Shown here: positions 53,635-61,920 of the stretch, in pieces
Layout of the letters: each line of letters begins with the position of its first letter
Numbering within the stretch: the first letter of the stretch is position 1
Assembly: GCA_002021875.1 (NCBI GenBank)
Contig: CP018627.1
Span: 1,736,001-1,800,000, forward strand
Direction of reading: 5' to 3'
Length of the DNA stretch: 64,000 bases
Source: Streptomyces hygroscopicus
GTDB taxonomy: Bacteria > Actinomycetota > Actinomycetes > Streptomycetales > Streptomycetaceae
Position numbers and translations under genes: made by a program
Notes under the pieces: model-generated
Told to the model about the DNA's origin: nothing
What the model saw: the letters and a program-made list of their open reading frames with translations, nothing else
The model's database searches: none

Positions 53635-54474
53635 ATGCCGCTGGTGGCCACCGGGGAGATCGTCGGGACGGCCGCACGCGCCGGGCTCGGCGCGGGTGCG
53701 TTCAATGTCATCCAGATCGAGCATGCCCAGGCGATCGTGGCCGGGGCGGAGGCGGCGGGCGCGCCGGTGATCCTGCAGATCAGCGAGAACGCGGTGCGGT
53801 ATCACGGCGCCCTGACCGCCATCGGCCGGGCGACCGTGGAGGTGGCCCGCGCGGCGCGGGTGCCGGTGGCCGTGCATCTGGACCACGCCACCGGGCCGGA
53901 GCTGGTGCGGGAGGCGGTGGACCTCGGCTTCGGCTCGGTGATGTTCGACGCCTCGGCCCTGGAGTACGACGGCAATGTGGCGGCGACCGCCGAGGTGGCG
54001 GCCGACTGCCATGCCCACGGGGTGTGGGTGGAGGCCGAGTTGGGCGAGGTGGGTGGCAAGGACGGCGTCCACGCACCGGGGGCGAGGACCGATCCGGCCG
54101 AGGCCGCCGCCTATGTGGCGGCGACGGGTGTGGACGCGCTCGCGGTCGCGGTGGGCACCTCGCACGCCATGGTCGTCAAGGCCGCGGTGGTGGATCTGCC
54201 GCTGGTCGCGGCGCTGCGCGCGGCCGTGCCCGTACCGCTGGTGCTGCACGGCTCCTCCGGGGTGCCCGAGGCGGATCTGACCCGGGCCGTGGAGGCGGGG
54301 CTGACGAAGGTGAACATCGCCACCCATCTGAACGTGGCCTTCACCCGGGCGATCCGCGACCATCTCGCGGGCCACCCCGAGGTGGTCGACCCCCGCCGCT
54401 ATGTCGCGGCCGCGCGTGACGCGGTGGCGCGCGAGGTGACCCGGCTGCTGACGCTGGTGCGGGCCACGCACTGA
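53635..54474 (+). CDS. Class II ketose-bisphosphate aldolase
   Basis: Zinc aldolase of 279 residues of the FbaA/GatY/KbaY family, which splits fructose- or tagatose-1,6-bisphosphate to two triose phosphates. Zinc ligands are in VAVHLDHATG and VPLVLHGSSGVP; EAELGEVGGKDG and GLTKVNIATHLNVAFTRAIR are the other family motifs. GGAAGGAG precedes the ATG. With the SIS protein it makes a short amino-sugar or hexose catabolic operon; a 6-phosphofructokinase or tagatose kinase is missing here. The GH75 chitosanase gene begins 147 bp downstream under its own promoter. Confidence 0.88.
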   Translation: MPLVATGEIVGTAARAGLGAGAFNVIQIEHAQAIVAGAEAAGAPVILQISENAVRYHGALTAIGRATVEVARAARVPVAVHLDHATGPELVREAVDLGFGSVMFDASALEYDGNVAATAEVAADCHAHGVWVEAELGEVGGKDGVHAPGARTDPAEAAAYVAATGVDALAVAVGTSHAMVVKAAVVDLPLVAALRAAVPVPLVLHGSSGVPEADLTRAVEAGLTKVNIATHLNVAFTRAIRDHLAGHPEVVDPRRYVAAARDAVAREVTRLLTLVRATH

Positions 54475-54550
54475 GGGCGCCTGCCAGTGGGTGTTCCGAA
54501 CGCCGCCGATTCACGCGGTATCACGCATCGACTTCCCCCGGGCGGGTGTA

Positions 54551-54579
54551 TTGACATGAGCCTATCAACTCGCCAGGAT
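54551..54579 (+). promoter_or_regulatory. Promoter of the GH75 chitosanase gene
   Basis: TTGACA (54551-54556), 17-bp spacer, CAGGAT (54574-54579). The operator starts 11 bases after the -10 box. This is the same layout as at csxA. Confidence 0.7.
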
Positions 54580-54589
54580 GCCCGACGAG

Positions 54590-54608
54590 GTTAGGAAAGG
54601 TTCCTAAC
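54590..54608. promoter_or_regulatory. Chitosan-type operator (csn-like box), perfect dyad
   Basis: GTTAGGAAAGGTTCCTAAC: 8-bp arms around AGG. It covers the predicted transcript start region of the chitosanase gene and ends 13 bp before the start codon. Related to the csxA site at 28977-28995. Confidence 0.8.
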
Positions 54609-54621
54609 AAAGGGGTGTCCT

Positions 54622-55323
54622 ATGCGCAAGCGTTTCGCTTTCGTACTCGCCGCGGCCGGACTGCTGGCCGGCTCCGTCACCGCCGGCGCCCATGCCACCA
54701 CCCGGGGCCCCGCGCCGGCCCCCGCGTCCACCAAGGAGGGCACGGTCACCGCGGCGCAGCTGCTCGCCAAGGTGCAGGGCTGTTCACAGATATCCAGTGG
54801 CAAGTACCGCACCGACGACGAGACATCGGCCAACATCCCGGTCTGCGGTGCCAATGGGGCGGTCTTCTGGAAGGCCGACATGGACATCGACTGCGATGGC
54901 CAGGTGACCTCCCGGTGCAACGGGGACACCGACCCGTGGTTCCAGGACGACACCGCCTTCCACCAGTCGGACGGCAAGCCCCTCATCGCCGACAAGCTGC
55001 CGTATGTCGTGGTGCCGAGCCCGAGTTCCACCTGGGACTACACCAAGTCCGGCATCAAGGGCGGCGGTGTGGTCGCGGTCATCTACAACAACAAGGTGCA
55101 GTACGCGGTGGTGGGCGACACCGGGCCGACGAACATCATCGGTGAGGCGTCCTACGCCACGGCCAACGCCCTCGGCATCGACCCCAACCCGGAGACCGGC
55201 GGCACCGAATCGGGGGTGACGTACATCGTCTTCAAGAACTCCTCCGTCTCCCCCATCGAGAACCACGACAAGGCCGTGTCGGTCGGCGACGGCCTGGCGA
55301 AGCAGTTCATCCAGAACAACTGA
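54622..55323 (+). CDS. Secreted GH75 chitosanase
   Basis: Exported endo-chitosanase of 233 residues. A signal peptide (MRKRFAFVLAAAGLLAGSVT) precedes the GH75 domain: SSGKYRTDDETSANIPVCGA, FWKADMDIDCDGQVTSRCNG, PWFQDDTAFHQSDG, LPYVVVPSPSSTWDY and YAVVGDTGPTNIIGEASYAT. Acidic residues in DMDIDCDG and the D and E of GDTGPTNIIGE are the conserved catalytic candidates of the family. The start is ATG at 54622. It should produce glucosamine oligomers that the CsxA-like enzyme then trims. The shared operator and promoter type support joint repression. Confidence 0.9.
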   Translation: MRKRFAFVLAAAGLLAGSVTAGAHATTRGPAPAPASTKEGTVTAAQLLAKVQGCSQISSGKYRTDDETSANIPVCGANGAVFWKADMDIDCDGQVTSRCNGDTDPWFQDDTAFHQSDGKPLIADKLPYVVVPSPSSTWDYTKSGIKGGGVVAVIYNNKVQYAVVGDTGPTNIIGEASYATANALGIDPNPETGGTESGVTYIVFKNSSVSPIENHDKAVSVGDGLAKQFIQNN

Positions 55324-55350
55324 CCCCGCCACCCCGGCGGCGAACGGAGT

Positions 55351-55382
55351 GTGGTGCACGGCCCCTGACGGCCGTGCACCAC
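55351..55382 (+). terminator. Terminator after the chitosanase gene
   Basis: GTGGTGCACGGCC and its exact complement form a perfect 13-bp stem with a 6-base loop, 28 bp past the stop. Confidence 0.8.
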
Positions 55383-55496
55383 AGTTGTGCGTGCGCCGGG
55401 CGGCGGCATCGCGGGGCGCGGCCGGAGGGGCCCGGCCGATGACTTTTCCCCGGCCGGGCGGTCTTCACCGGTGAACACCACGACAGGAGGTGGACG

Positions 55497-55949
55497 TTGG
55501 CCCGTCCCGAGCCCGAGAAGCCGCCCACGCCGTCCCCGGCCCCGCCGTCCCCGGCCGTGCTGGTCCTGGGTCGGCCGGTCACCCGCGCCGAGGTGGAGCG
55601 GCTGTGCGAACGGCTGTCCGCGCTGGCGCGCCGGGCCGGTCCTGGACCGGTCACCGTGGACGTGGGCGGGGTGGGCCGGCCGGACCTGGCCGTGGTCGAG
55701 GCCCTGGCCCGGCTGCGGCTGACCGCCGGCCGGCTGGGGCGCGGGATCCAGCTCCGCAACGCCTGCGGCGAACTGCGGCGGCTGCTCGCCTGGACGGGGC
55801 TGGACGAGGCCCTGACGACCCCCGCGGCGTCAGGGCCCGCCCTGGCGTCAGGCCACGCCCTGGGGCTCGAGCCGGGCGGGGAGGCCGAACAGCGGGAAGA
55901 GGCGCTTGGTGTCCAGGAAGGAGTTGAGCCCGGTGATCCGGCCCCCTGA
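55497..55949 (+). CDS. STAS-domain protein
   Basis: Small protein of 150 residues. A Pro-rich N-terminus ([17 protein letters not shown]) is followed by a STAS fold: [40 protein letters not shown] and [20 protein letters not shown], then TGLDEAL. STAS proteins commonly act as anti-anti-sigma factors, but the usual phosphorylatable serine position (here near GRPDLAV) is not obvious. The TTG at 55497 has AGGAGG 7 bases upstream. Its 3-prime end overlaps that of the convergent ECF sigma gene by 102 bp, which is long and means one of the two C-termini could be mis-assigned. Confidence 0.65.
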   Translation: MARPEPEKPPTPSPAPPSPAVLVLGRPVTRAEVERLCERLSALARRAGPGPVTVDVGGVGRPDLAVVEALARLRLTAGRLGRGIQLRNACGELRRLLAWTGLDEALTTPAASGPALASGHALGLEPGGEAEQREEALGVQEGVEPGDPAP

Positions 55950-56849
55950 TATCTCGAGGACCTGAAGCGCCCAGGCCTCATGACCGCCGTCGGCGCCGCT
56001 CGGACGGTACTGGCCGAAGGCGGGCAGGCCGTTGGCCACGGTCGGGACCAGACGGGAGCCGCGGCAGCCGATGCCATGGCCCAGCAGCCACTGGCGGATG
56101 TCCTCGTGGCCGCGCAGCCACAGCTCGTACGGCGGCATGGAGAGCGTGGCGTCCTCGTGCAGCAGGGCGGTGAGGGAGTCCAGGTCATAGCGCTCGAAGG
56201 CGTCCACATAGCGGGCCAGCAGGGCGCGCTGCTCCTCGTCCAGCGGCTTGACCGGGTCGGAGTCGCTGAGCTCGCTCGCGGCGAGGGTGGCCCGGGCGCG
56301 CTGCAACGCGCTGTTGACGGACGCGACGGTGGTGCCCAGCAGCTCGGCGACCTCGCTCGCCTTCCACGCCAGCACCTCGCGCAGGATCAGCACCGCCCGC
56401 TGGCGGGGCGCCAGATGCTGCAGCGCGGCGATGAACGCCAGCCGCACCGCGTCCCGCTGGGCCGCCACCTCGGCGGGGTCTCCCCCGGCCGGCAGCACCT
56501 GGCCGTCCGGGACCGGCCCGATCCAGGTGGCCTCCGGCTGCTCGGCGAGCGCGGCCGGGAACGGGGTGGCCGCGGAGGTCAGATCCATGGGCCGGGCCCG
56601 GCGCTTGCTCCCGTTGAGCATGTCCAGGCAGACATTGGTGGCGATGCGGTACAGCCAGGACCGCAGCGCGGAGCGGCCCTCGAAGCGGTCCAGACCCCGC
56701 CAGGCGCGCACCATGGTCTCCTGGACGGCGTCCTCGGCCTCGAAGGCCGAGCCCAGCATCCGATAGCAGTAACCAGTCAGCTGCGTGCGGTACGGCTCCA
56801 ACTGGAGCTCGACACCGGTCGCGCCGTCCACCGCCGCCACATCACTCAT
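55848..56849 (-). CDS. ECF sigma factor with C-terminal SnoaL-like domain (TIGR02960-like)
   Basis: Extracytoplasmic-function sigma factor of 333 residues. Sigma region 2 is [20 protein letters not shown] plus [20 protein letters not shown] and [15 protein letters not shown]. Region 4 is [20 protein letters not shown] and [20 protein letters not shown]. After about residue 205 a SnoaL/NTF2-like domain follows ([40 protein letters not shown]), as in ECF groups that lack a separate anti-sigma factor and are controlled by this domain. It overlaps the STAS gene tail to tail. Targets are unknown. Confidence 0.9.
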   Translation of the reverse strand: MSDVAAVDGATGVELQLEPYRTQLTGYCYRMLGSAFEAEDAVQETMVRAWRGLDRFEGRSALRSWLYRIATNVCLDMLNGSKRRARPMDLTSAATPFPAALAEQPEATWIGPVPDGQVLPAGGDPAEVAAQRDAVRLAFIAALQHLAPRQRAVLILREVLAWKASEVAELLGTTVASVNSALQRARATLAASELSDSDPVKPLDEEQRALLARYVDAFERYDLDSLTALLHEDATLSMPPYELWLRGHEDIRQWLLGHGIGCRGSRLVPTVANGLPAFGQYRPSGADGGHEAWALQVLEISGGRITGLNSFLDTKRLFPLFGLPARLEPQGVA

Positions 56850-56960
56850 CGCCGCACCTCATCGCTCTTCGGACTCCCATGGGGCAAACGTAGCGGGCAC
56901 CACTGACAATGGCGCCGACCTGCGGAGACGACAGACGCATCGGGCATCGGACGGGGTGAT

Positions 56961-57194
56961 TCAGGCCACCGGGCGGGCGCTGACCGCGGCGGCGTGCACC
57001 TGTTGGCCGCCACTGGCGATCATCCGCACCTCCGCACGGTCGCTGATCTCCGCCCGCACGATGCCGGTGTCGTCCGCGTACACGGGGTGCCCGCCCGGAC
57101 CGCTGCTGTCCGTACGGTGCACCACCACGACGTCCTCGGCCCCCGGGACGGCCGCATCCGCGAAGATCAGCTCATACCTCTCCGGGCTCCGCAT
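56961..57194 (-). CDS. Small DUF6296-like protein
   Basis: Protein of 77 residues. It starts MRSPERYELIFADAAVPGAE and continues DVVVVHRTDSSGPGGHPVYA, DDTGIVRAEISDRAEVRMIA, SGGQQVHAAAV. I associate this pattern with a small Streptomyces family (DUF6296) without known function. GGAGG lies close upstream; GTG at 57195-57197 and ATG at 57192-57194 are both possible starts. It stands alone between the ECF sigma gene and the P-type ATPase gene. Confidence 0.65.
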   Translation of the reverse strand: MRSPERYELIFADAAVPGAEDVVVVHRTDSSGPGGHPVYADDTGIVRAEISDRAEVRMIASGGQQVHAAAVSARPVA

Positions 57195-57286
57195 CACGCC
57201 CTCCTCAGCACCGACCCGCCCTCGTCATCTCAAACCGGGACATTCAACACTATCGCTCGGGCCGGGTAGCGCAAGAGGTTCGGTGG

Positions 57287-60200
57287 TCACCGCGATGCGG
57301 CGGCGACCTCCGCCCCGTCGGCGGCGTCCGCGCTCTCCGCCGAGCCCTCCGCCTGATCCGTTTCAAGGGGCGTGCTATCGAGGCGCAGCAGCGGCGCCAG
57401 GATGGGGCCGAAGAGGGTGGCCGCGGTGATGGACCCCAGGGTGATGGCCCAGGCGACCGGGCCGAGCGGGGTGCAGTCGAAGAACTGGCTGACACCCGGG
57501 GTCTGGATGATGGCGGCGAGCACCGCGGCGGAGCCAAGGCCCGCGACCAGGACGTGCCGGTCCAGACCGCCCGTGGTCAGGGTCTGCGCGAGCTGGGTGC
57601 CGACCAGGGCGGCGAGCGCCACCGTACCGGCCCGGCGGCGTCTGCCGGTGACCCGGGCGCCGGTCCACGCCAGTCCGGCCCCGGCGGCCGTGATGACGCC
57701 CCGCAGCAGCATCTCCTTGGTCAGCGCCGCGCCCAGGGAGCGGCTCGGGCCCTCCTTGAGCAGCCGTTCACCGGTGTGCCCGGTCGGCTCGCGCACCGCG
57801 ATGGCGAGCGCGGGCGCGAGGTCGGTCAGCAGGTTGACCAGCATGATCTGACGGGCGCTCAGGGGTGTGGTGCCGGTCAGGGCGGAGGTGGCCACACTGA
57901 AGGTGACCTCGCCGAAGTTGCCGCCGATGAGGATGGCGAGGGCCGCGCGGACCGAGGCCCACATGGCGCGCCCCTCCATCAGGGCCGAGACGATCGTCTC
58001 CAGGCGGTCGTCGGTGACGACCAGGTCCGCCGCGGCGGTCGCGGCGGGGGTGCCGCGCCGCCCCAGGGCGATCCCGACGTCCGCGAGCCGGATCGCGGGG
58101 GCGTCGTTGGCGCCGTCCCCGGTCATCGCCACCACCCGGCCGAGGCGCTGATACGCCTGGACGATGCGGACCTTGTGGTGCGGGCTGCACCGGGCGATCA
58201 CATCCACCGTCGGCAGCAGCTCGTCCAGCTCCGCGTCGTCCATCTCGTCCAGCTCCGGACCGGTGCACACCTTCGGCTCGGGGAGATCCATGATGGGGGC
58301 GGCGATGGCGTCCGCGGTGGCGGGGTGGTCGCCGGTGAGCATCATGGTCTGCACACCCGACTCGCGCAGCCGCGCGAGGGCGGGGGCGGCGCTGGTGCGC
58401 ACGGGGTCGGCGATGGCGATGAAGCCGAGGAAGTCCAGGTCCCGTACGGCCTCGTCGGACAGCTCCTCGCCCTCCCGCATCCGCCGCTCGGCCACCGCCA
58501 GCACCCGGCGTCCGGCGCCGGCCAGCTCCTCCGCGGTCTCGCCCAGCTTCCTGATGCCCTCCGCGTCCAGTTCGGTGGCCTGGCCGGTGCCCGGGGTGCG
58601 CCGCCGTGCGACCCGGTCCAGGACGCCCTCGGGCGCGCCCTTCACGCTGAGCAGCGGACCGTGCACGGTGCGCCCGGTGGTGGCGTGGTAGGCGCGGGAG
58701 GGTTCGAAGGGCAGCGCGTCGGTACGGCGCCAGCGGGGCGCTCCGCGCCGCACCCCGACCCCGGCCCGGCGCGCCCCGACGCTCACCGCGCGGTCGGTCT
58801 GGTGCGCCATGGGCTCGGACTGGCGGGCCGGCGGGGTCGCGCGCAGGGCGGCGGCGAGCACTGCCTTACGGGGCGCGTCGAGCCGGTCGGCGGGGAGCGG
58901 GCCGCCGCTGTCGCTGACGGCCGCGAGCTGGAGGTTGCCCTCGGTGAGGGTTCCGGTCTTGTCGAAGCACAGCACGTCGGCGCGGCCGAGCGCCTCGATG
59001 GTGCGGGGGTTGCGGACCAGGGCGCCGAGGTCGGCCAGCCGGCGGGCGGCCGCCAGCTGGGCCGCGTTGACCAGGAACGGGAGCCCTTCGGGGACGGACG
59101 CGACGGCCAGGTTGACGGCGGAGGCGAGGTTCTCGGTGAGCGGGAGGCCGTGCAGCAGCCCGGCGCCGGCGACCGCGGCGGCGGACCCGAGCGCGATGGG
59201 CACGCTGGACCGGGTGAGCGAGGTCAGCCGCGCCTCGACACCGGTGACGGGGGCGGCCTGGCGGGCGGTGGCCAGGCTCCGGCCGACCTCGGTGGCCGGT
59301 CCGGTGGCCACGACGACGGCCACGGCGCGCCCCGCGGAGACGGTGGTGCCCTCGTAGAGCATCGACCGGCGCTGGGTGATGTGCGCGCCGACGACCGGCG
59401 CCGGATCCTTGCTCACGGGCAGCGATTCGCCGGTCAGCGAGGACTCGTCGACCTCGAGCCCCTCGCCCTCCAGCAGGCGGCAGTCGGCGGGCACCACGTC
59501 CTCGGGGCCCAGCATGACGATGTCGCCGGGGACGAGGTCCCCGGCGGTCACGAGGCGTTCCGTACCGCCCCGGCGGACCCGGGCGCCGATCGCCGAGCGG
59601 GCGAACAGCTCGGCCAGGGCCCGCTCGGTCCTGACCCGCTGGAATCCGCCGACCAGGGCGGAGATGCCGGTGATGGCGGCCACCAGTGCGGCATCGGTGC
59701 GTGAGCCCACGGCGGCGGCCAGGGCGGCCCCGGCGGCGAGGACCGGGGTCAGGGGGTTGGCCAGCTCCTCGATGAACGCGGCGGGCAGGGTGGTGCGGGT
59801 GGGCTCGCCGCGGCGCGGCCCCAGCGCGGTGCGGGCGGTCGCCTCCTCCGGCGTGAGGCCGTCGTGGTCGGCCTCCAGGCGCTCCAGCACCCGGGGGACG
59901 GGCATCAGATGCCAGGGGGTGGTGGTCACCGGCGGGTCCATGGGGCGGGCGAGGAGCTGGCGCGCCCGCCAGTGGCCCAGGGCGAAGGCCAGGGTCCCCG
60001 CGGTGGTGCCCGCCGCCGCGGCGCGGGCGGTGGCCTGGTTCGGGGCTGCCTGGAGGGCGGCCACCGCGCCGACGGCGCTGCCGCCCCCGGACAGCAGGGC
60101 GCTCTCCCGGTCGACCCGCGCGGCCACGCCCACGGCGTCCACGATGAGCCCGGCCGACTCCAGGTCGGCGCCGACGAGCAGATGGGCGCCCCAGGCCGGG

Positions 60201-61819
60201 GGCTCGCCGTCCCGGTGCACGCCGACGCCGCAGTCGGCGGCTCCCAGGGCCCGGCGGTTGCCGGAGAGCAGCAGCACCACGGCACCGTCGGCCTGCAGGG
60301 ACCGTACGGAGGCCACGAGGCGGCGGCCGGAGGGCACCACCGCGTCGGCGAAGGTGAAGCCCGTGGGATGGGGCCGGTCGGTGGCCAGGACGATGCGGGA
60401 TCCTGCCCGGCGGGCGGCGGCCGCCACGGCCTCGGCGCCCGGCACGGTCTGCGGGGCGAGGCCCACCACCGCCTGGAGCGTGCTTCCCCGGGCCAGACCG
60501 AGCACCCGCTCGCTGCCCCTGCGGCGGAGCCGCGCCGCGGTCTGCTGCCCGGTGCGGCCCGTCAGCTCCAGCCGGTCCAGGGAGCCGAGTACCCATCCGT
60601 CGTCGTGGCGGGTCTCCAGGGGCTCATCGGGGTCGAAGAGGTCGAAGAGCCGCTCGGCGGTCGACTCGGGGTCGGCGCCGCCGAGGAGTTCCAGGTCGAT
60701 GGGCTCGTAGCGGTCGCCGCGCAGCGCCGCCTCGTCCAGCACCACGGTGTCGACCTGGCCCAGCCGCCGCAGACTGCTGCGGTCCATGGCGAGGACGCCG
60801 CGCAGGGCGAGAAACTGGCCGAGGCTGGTCGCGAACCCCTCCCGGCCGGCCCCCGGCGCCCTGGGCACGGACGAGAACGCGACCGCGAATCCGCGACGCG
60901 GACCGGCGAACGGGGCCGCGAGGACGCCGGCCGCGGCCCCGGCGGCCATGGAGCGCTCCGCGAAGCGCTCCATGGTGTCCTTGGGAGGCTTTCCGGGCCG
61001 CTCGACCACGATCGGCTCGGCCACCACGTCCTGGGGGCCGTGCACCAGCTGTGGCTCCATCGCCGCCCAGGCCCGGCCCTCCGCCTCCGCCTCCCGCCAC
61101 AGGGCCGCCCGCTGGACGAGGTCGAGCGCGAGCCCGCCGCCCCGGGTGGCCACGCCCTGGGTCAGCGCGGTCAGCACCGGCAATGCCGCCTCGGTGGGCT
61201 GCCCGCGGGTGATGGCCAGGGCCAGCCGCCGCAGGCGGGGGTGGTGCTGGATGATGGACAGGGCCGCGGCCACCTCGTTCGGCAGTTTGAGCCACGGGGT
61301 GAGACGCAGGGCGGTGGCCACGCCCAGCCCCACGACGTCCGCCGCCACGACGGCCAGCGACTGGGCGTCCTTCGCACCGCCGGAGGGATGGCGCGGCTCC
61401 GGGGCCCACTCGTCGAACTCCTCGGTGGGCGCGACGGGCTCCTGGACCTCCGCGCGCTCGATCCGTGCGATCAGGTCCTGCTCGGACGGGGGCGGCTTGC
61501 CCACGGCCACCACGACCCGCTCGGAGGGCGCGTTGACCCGTGCCCATTGCACCCGCGGATGCTCCTCGAGGGCCCGTTCCACCCGCCGGGCCACCTGCTC
61601 GCCCCCGATCCCGTGCACCCCGCGGACCTCGATGTAGTACCGCCCCGGGTAGGACCAGATCCCGCGTTGGGAGGGCCGGACCAGCCGCCCGACGGCTCCG
61701 GCGGCATCCCGCACACCCGCGGCCACACCGGCCTTGACGGGCGCGAGGAGCTGCAGGGGTGGCAGGGGCAGCAGCTTCAGCGTCGCCAGGGACAGATGCA
61801 GCGGTGACAGCGGTGACAT
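57287..61819 (-). CDS. Large P-type cation-transporting ATPase with degenerate N-terminal ATPase half (CtpI/CtpH-like)
   Basis: Membrane ATPase of 1510 residues. The active half (about 650-1510) has SLTGESLPVSK near 796, the helix-4 motif SVPEGLP near 910, the phosphorylated Asp953 in CFDKTGTLTEGN, MLTGDHPATA and GDGANDAPAIRLADVGIALG. PEGLP is the mark of P2-type (Ca2+-like) pumps rather than heavy-metal CPx pumps. Residues 55-105 form an HMA-like fold (YYIEVRGVHGIGGEQVARRV) without the CxxC metal site. Residues 300-620 mirror the active half with lost motifs: VVLDEAALRG around Asp362 replaces DKTGT. GGAGG precedes the ATG. Mycobacterial CtpI/CtpH are of similar size. The transported ion is uncertain. 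Confidence 0.9.
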   Translation of the reverse strand: MSPLSPLHLSLATLKLLPLPPLQLLAPVKAGVAAGVRDAAGAVGRLVRPSQRGIWSYPGRYYIEVRGVHGIGGEQVARRVERALEEHPRVQWARVNAPSERVVVAVGKPPPSEQDLIARIERAEVQEPVAPTEEFDEWAPEPRHPSGGAKDAQSLAVVAADVVGLGVATALRLTPWLKLPNEVAAALSIIQHHPRLRRLALAITRGQPTEAALPVLTALTQGVATRGGGLALDLVQRAALWREAEAEGRAWAAMEPQLVHGPQDVVAEPIVVERPGKPPKDTMERFAERSMAAGAAAGVLAAPFAGPRRGFAVAFSSVPRAPGAGREGFATSLGQFLALRGVLAMDRSSLRRLGQVDTVVLDEAALRGDRYEPIDLELLGGADPESTAERLFDLFDPDEPLETRHDDGWVLGSLDRLELTGRTGQQTAARLRRRGSERVLGLARGSTLQAVVGLAPQTVPGAEAVAAAARRAGSRIVLATDRPHPTGFTFADAVVPSGRRLVASVRSLQADGAVVLLLSGNRRALGAADCGVGVHRDGEPPAWGAHLLVGADLESAGLIVDAVGVAARVDRESALLSGGGSAVGAVAALQAAPNQATARAAAAGTTAGTLAFALGHWRARQLLARPMDPPVTTTPWHLMPVPRVLERLEADHDGLTPEEATARTALGPRRGEPTRTTLPAAFIEELANPLTPVLAAGAALAAAVGSRTDAALVAAITGISALVGGFQRVRTERALAELFARSAIGARVRRGGTERLVTAGDLVPGDIVMLGPEDVVPADCRLLEGEGLEVDESSLTGESLPVSKDPAPVVGAHITQRRSMLYEGTTVSAGRAVAVVVATGPATEVGRSLATARQAAPVTGVEARLTSLTRSSVPIALGSAAAVAGAGLLHGLPLTENLASAVNLAVASVPEGLPFLVNAAQLAAARRLADLGALVRNPRTIEALGRADVLCFDKTGTLTEGNLQLAAVSDSGGPLPADRLDAPRKAVLAAALRATPPARQSEPMAHQTDRAVSVGARRAGVGVRRGAPRWRRTDALPFEPSRAYHATTGRTVHGPLLSVKGAPEGVLDRVARRRTPGTGQATELDAEGIRKLGETAEELAGAGRRVLAVAERRMREGEELSDEAVRDLDFLGFIAIADPVRTSAAPALARLRESGVQTMMLTGDHPATADAIAAPIMDLPEPKVCTGPELDEMDDAELDELLPTVDVIARCSPHHKVRIVQAYQRLGRVVAMTGDGANDAPAIRLADVGIALGRRGTPAATAAADLVVTDDRLETIVSALMEGRAMWASVRAALAILIGGNFGEVTFSVATSALTGTTPLSARQIMLVNLLTDLAPALAIAVREPTGHTGERLLKEGPSRSLGAALTKEMLLRGVITAAGAGLAWTGARVTGRRRRAGTVALAALVGTQLAQTLTTGGLDRHVLVAGLGSAAVLAAIIQTPGVSQFFDCTPLGPVAWAITLGSITAATLFGPILAPLLRLDSTPLETDQAEGSAESADAADGAEVAAASR

Positions 61820-61860
61820 CGAGGGAACCTCCGCTCCCCGGGCGGCCTGCCCGGTTCATC

Positions 61861-61879
61861 CCTATTACCCTTAAATAGG
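61861..61879. promoter_or_regulatory. Inverted repeat in AT-rich divergent promoter region
   Basis: CCTATTACCCTTAAATAGG: 6-bp arms around 7 bases. It lies between the ATPase gene (start 61819) and the divergent basic-protein gene, in a 40-bp AT-rich patch, and is a candidate operator. On the minus strand TTGAAT and TAATAG are 18 bp apart across it, a possible promoter for the ATPase gene. Confidence 0.45.
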
Positions 61880-61920
61880 AAGAAGATTCAATTCGTCATC
61901 ACCGTGTGGACGTGAGACCA

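Noticed and set aside
57554..61807. Long open frames (716 and 647 codons) antisense to the P-type ATPase
   Set aside because: Same artefact of high third-position GC; the sense frame contains all P-type ATPase motifs.
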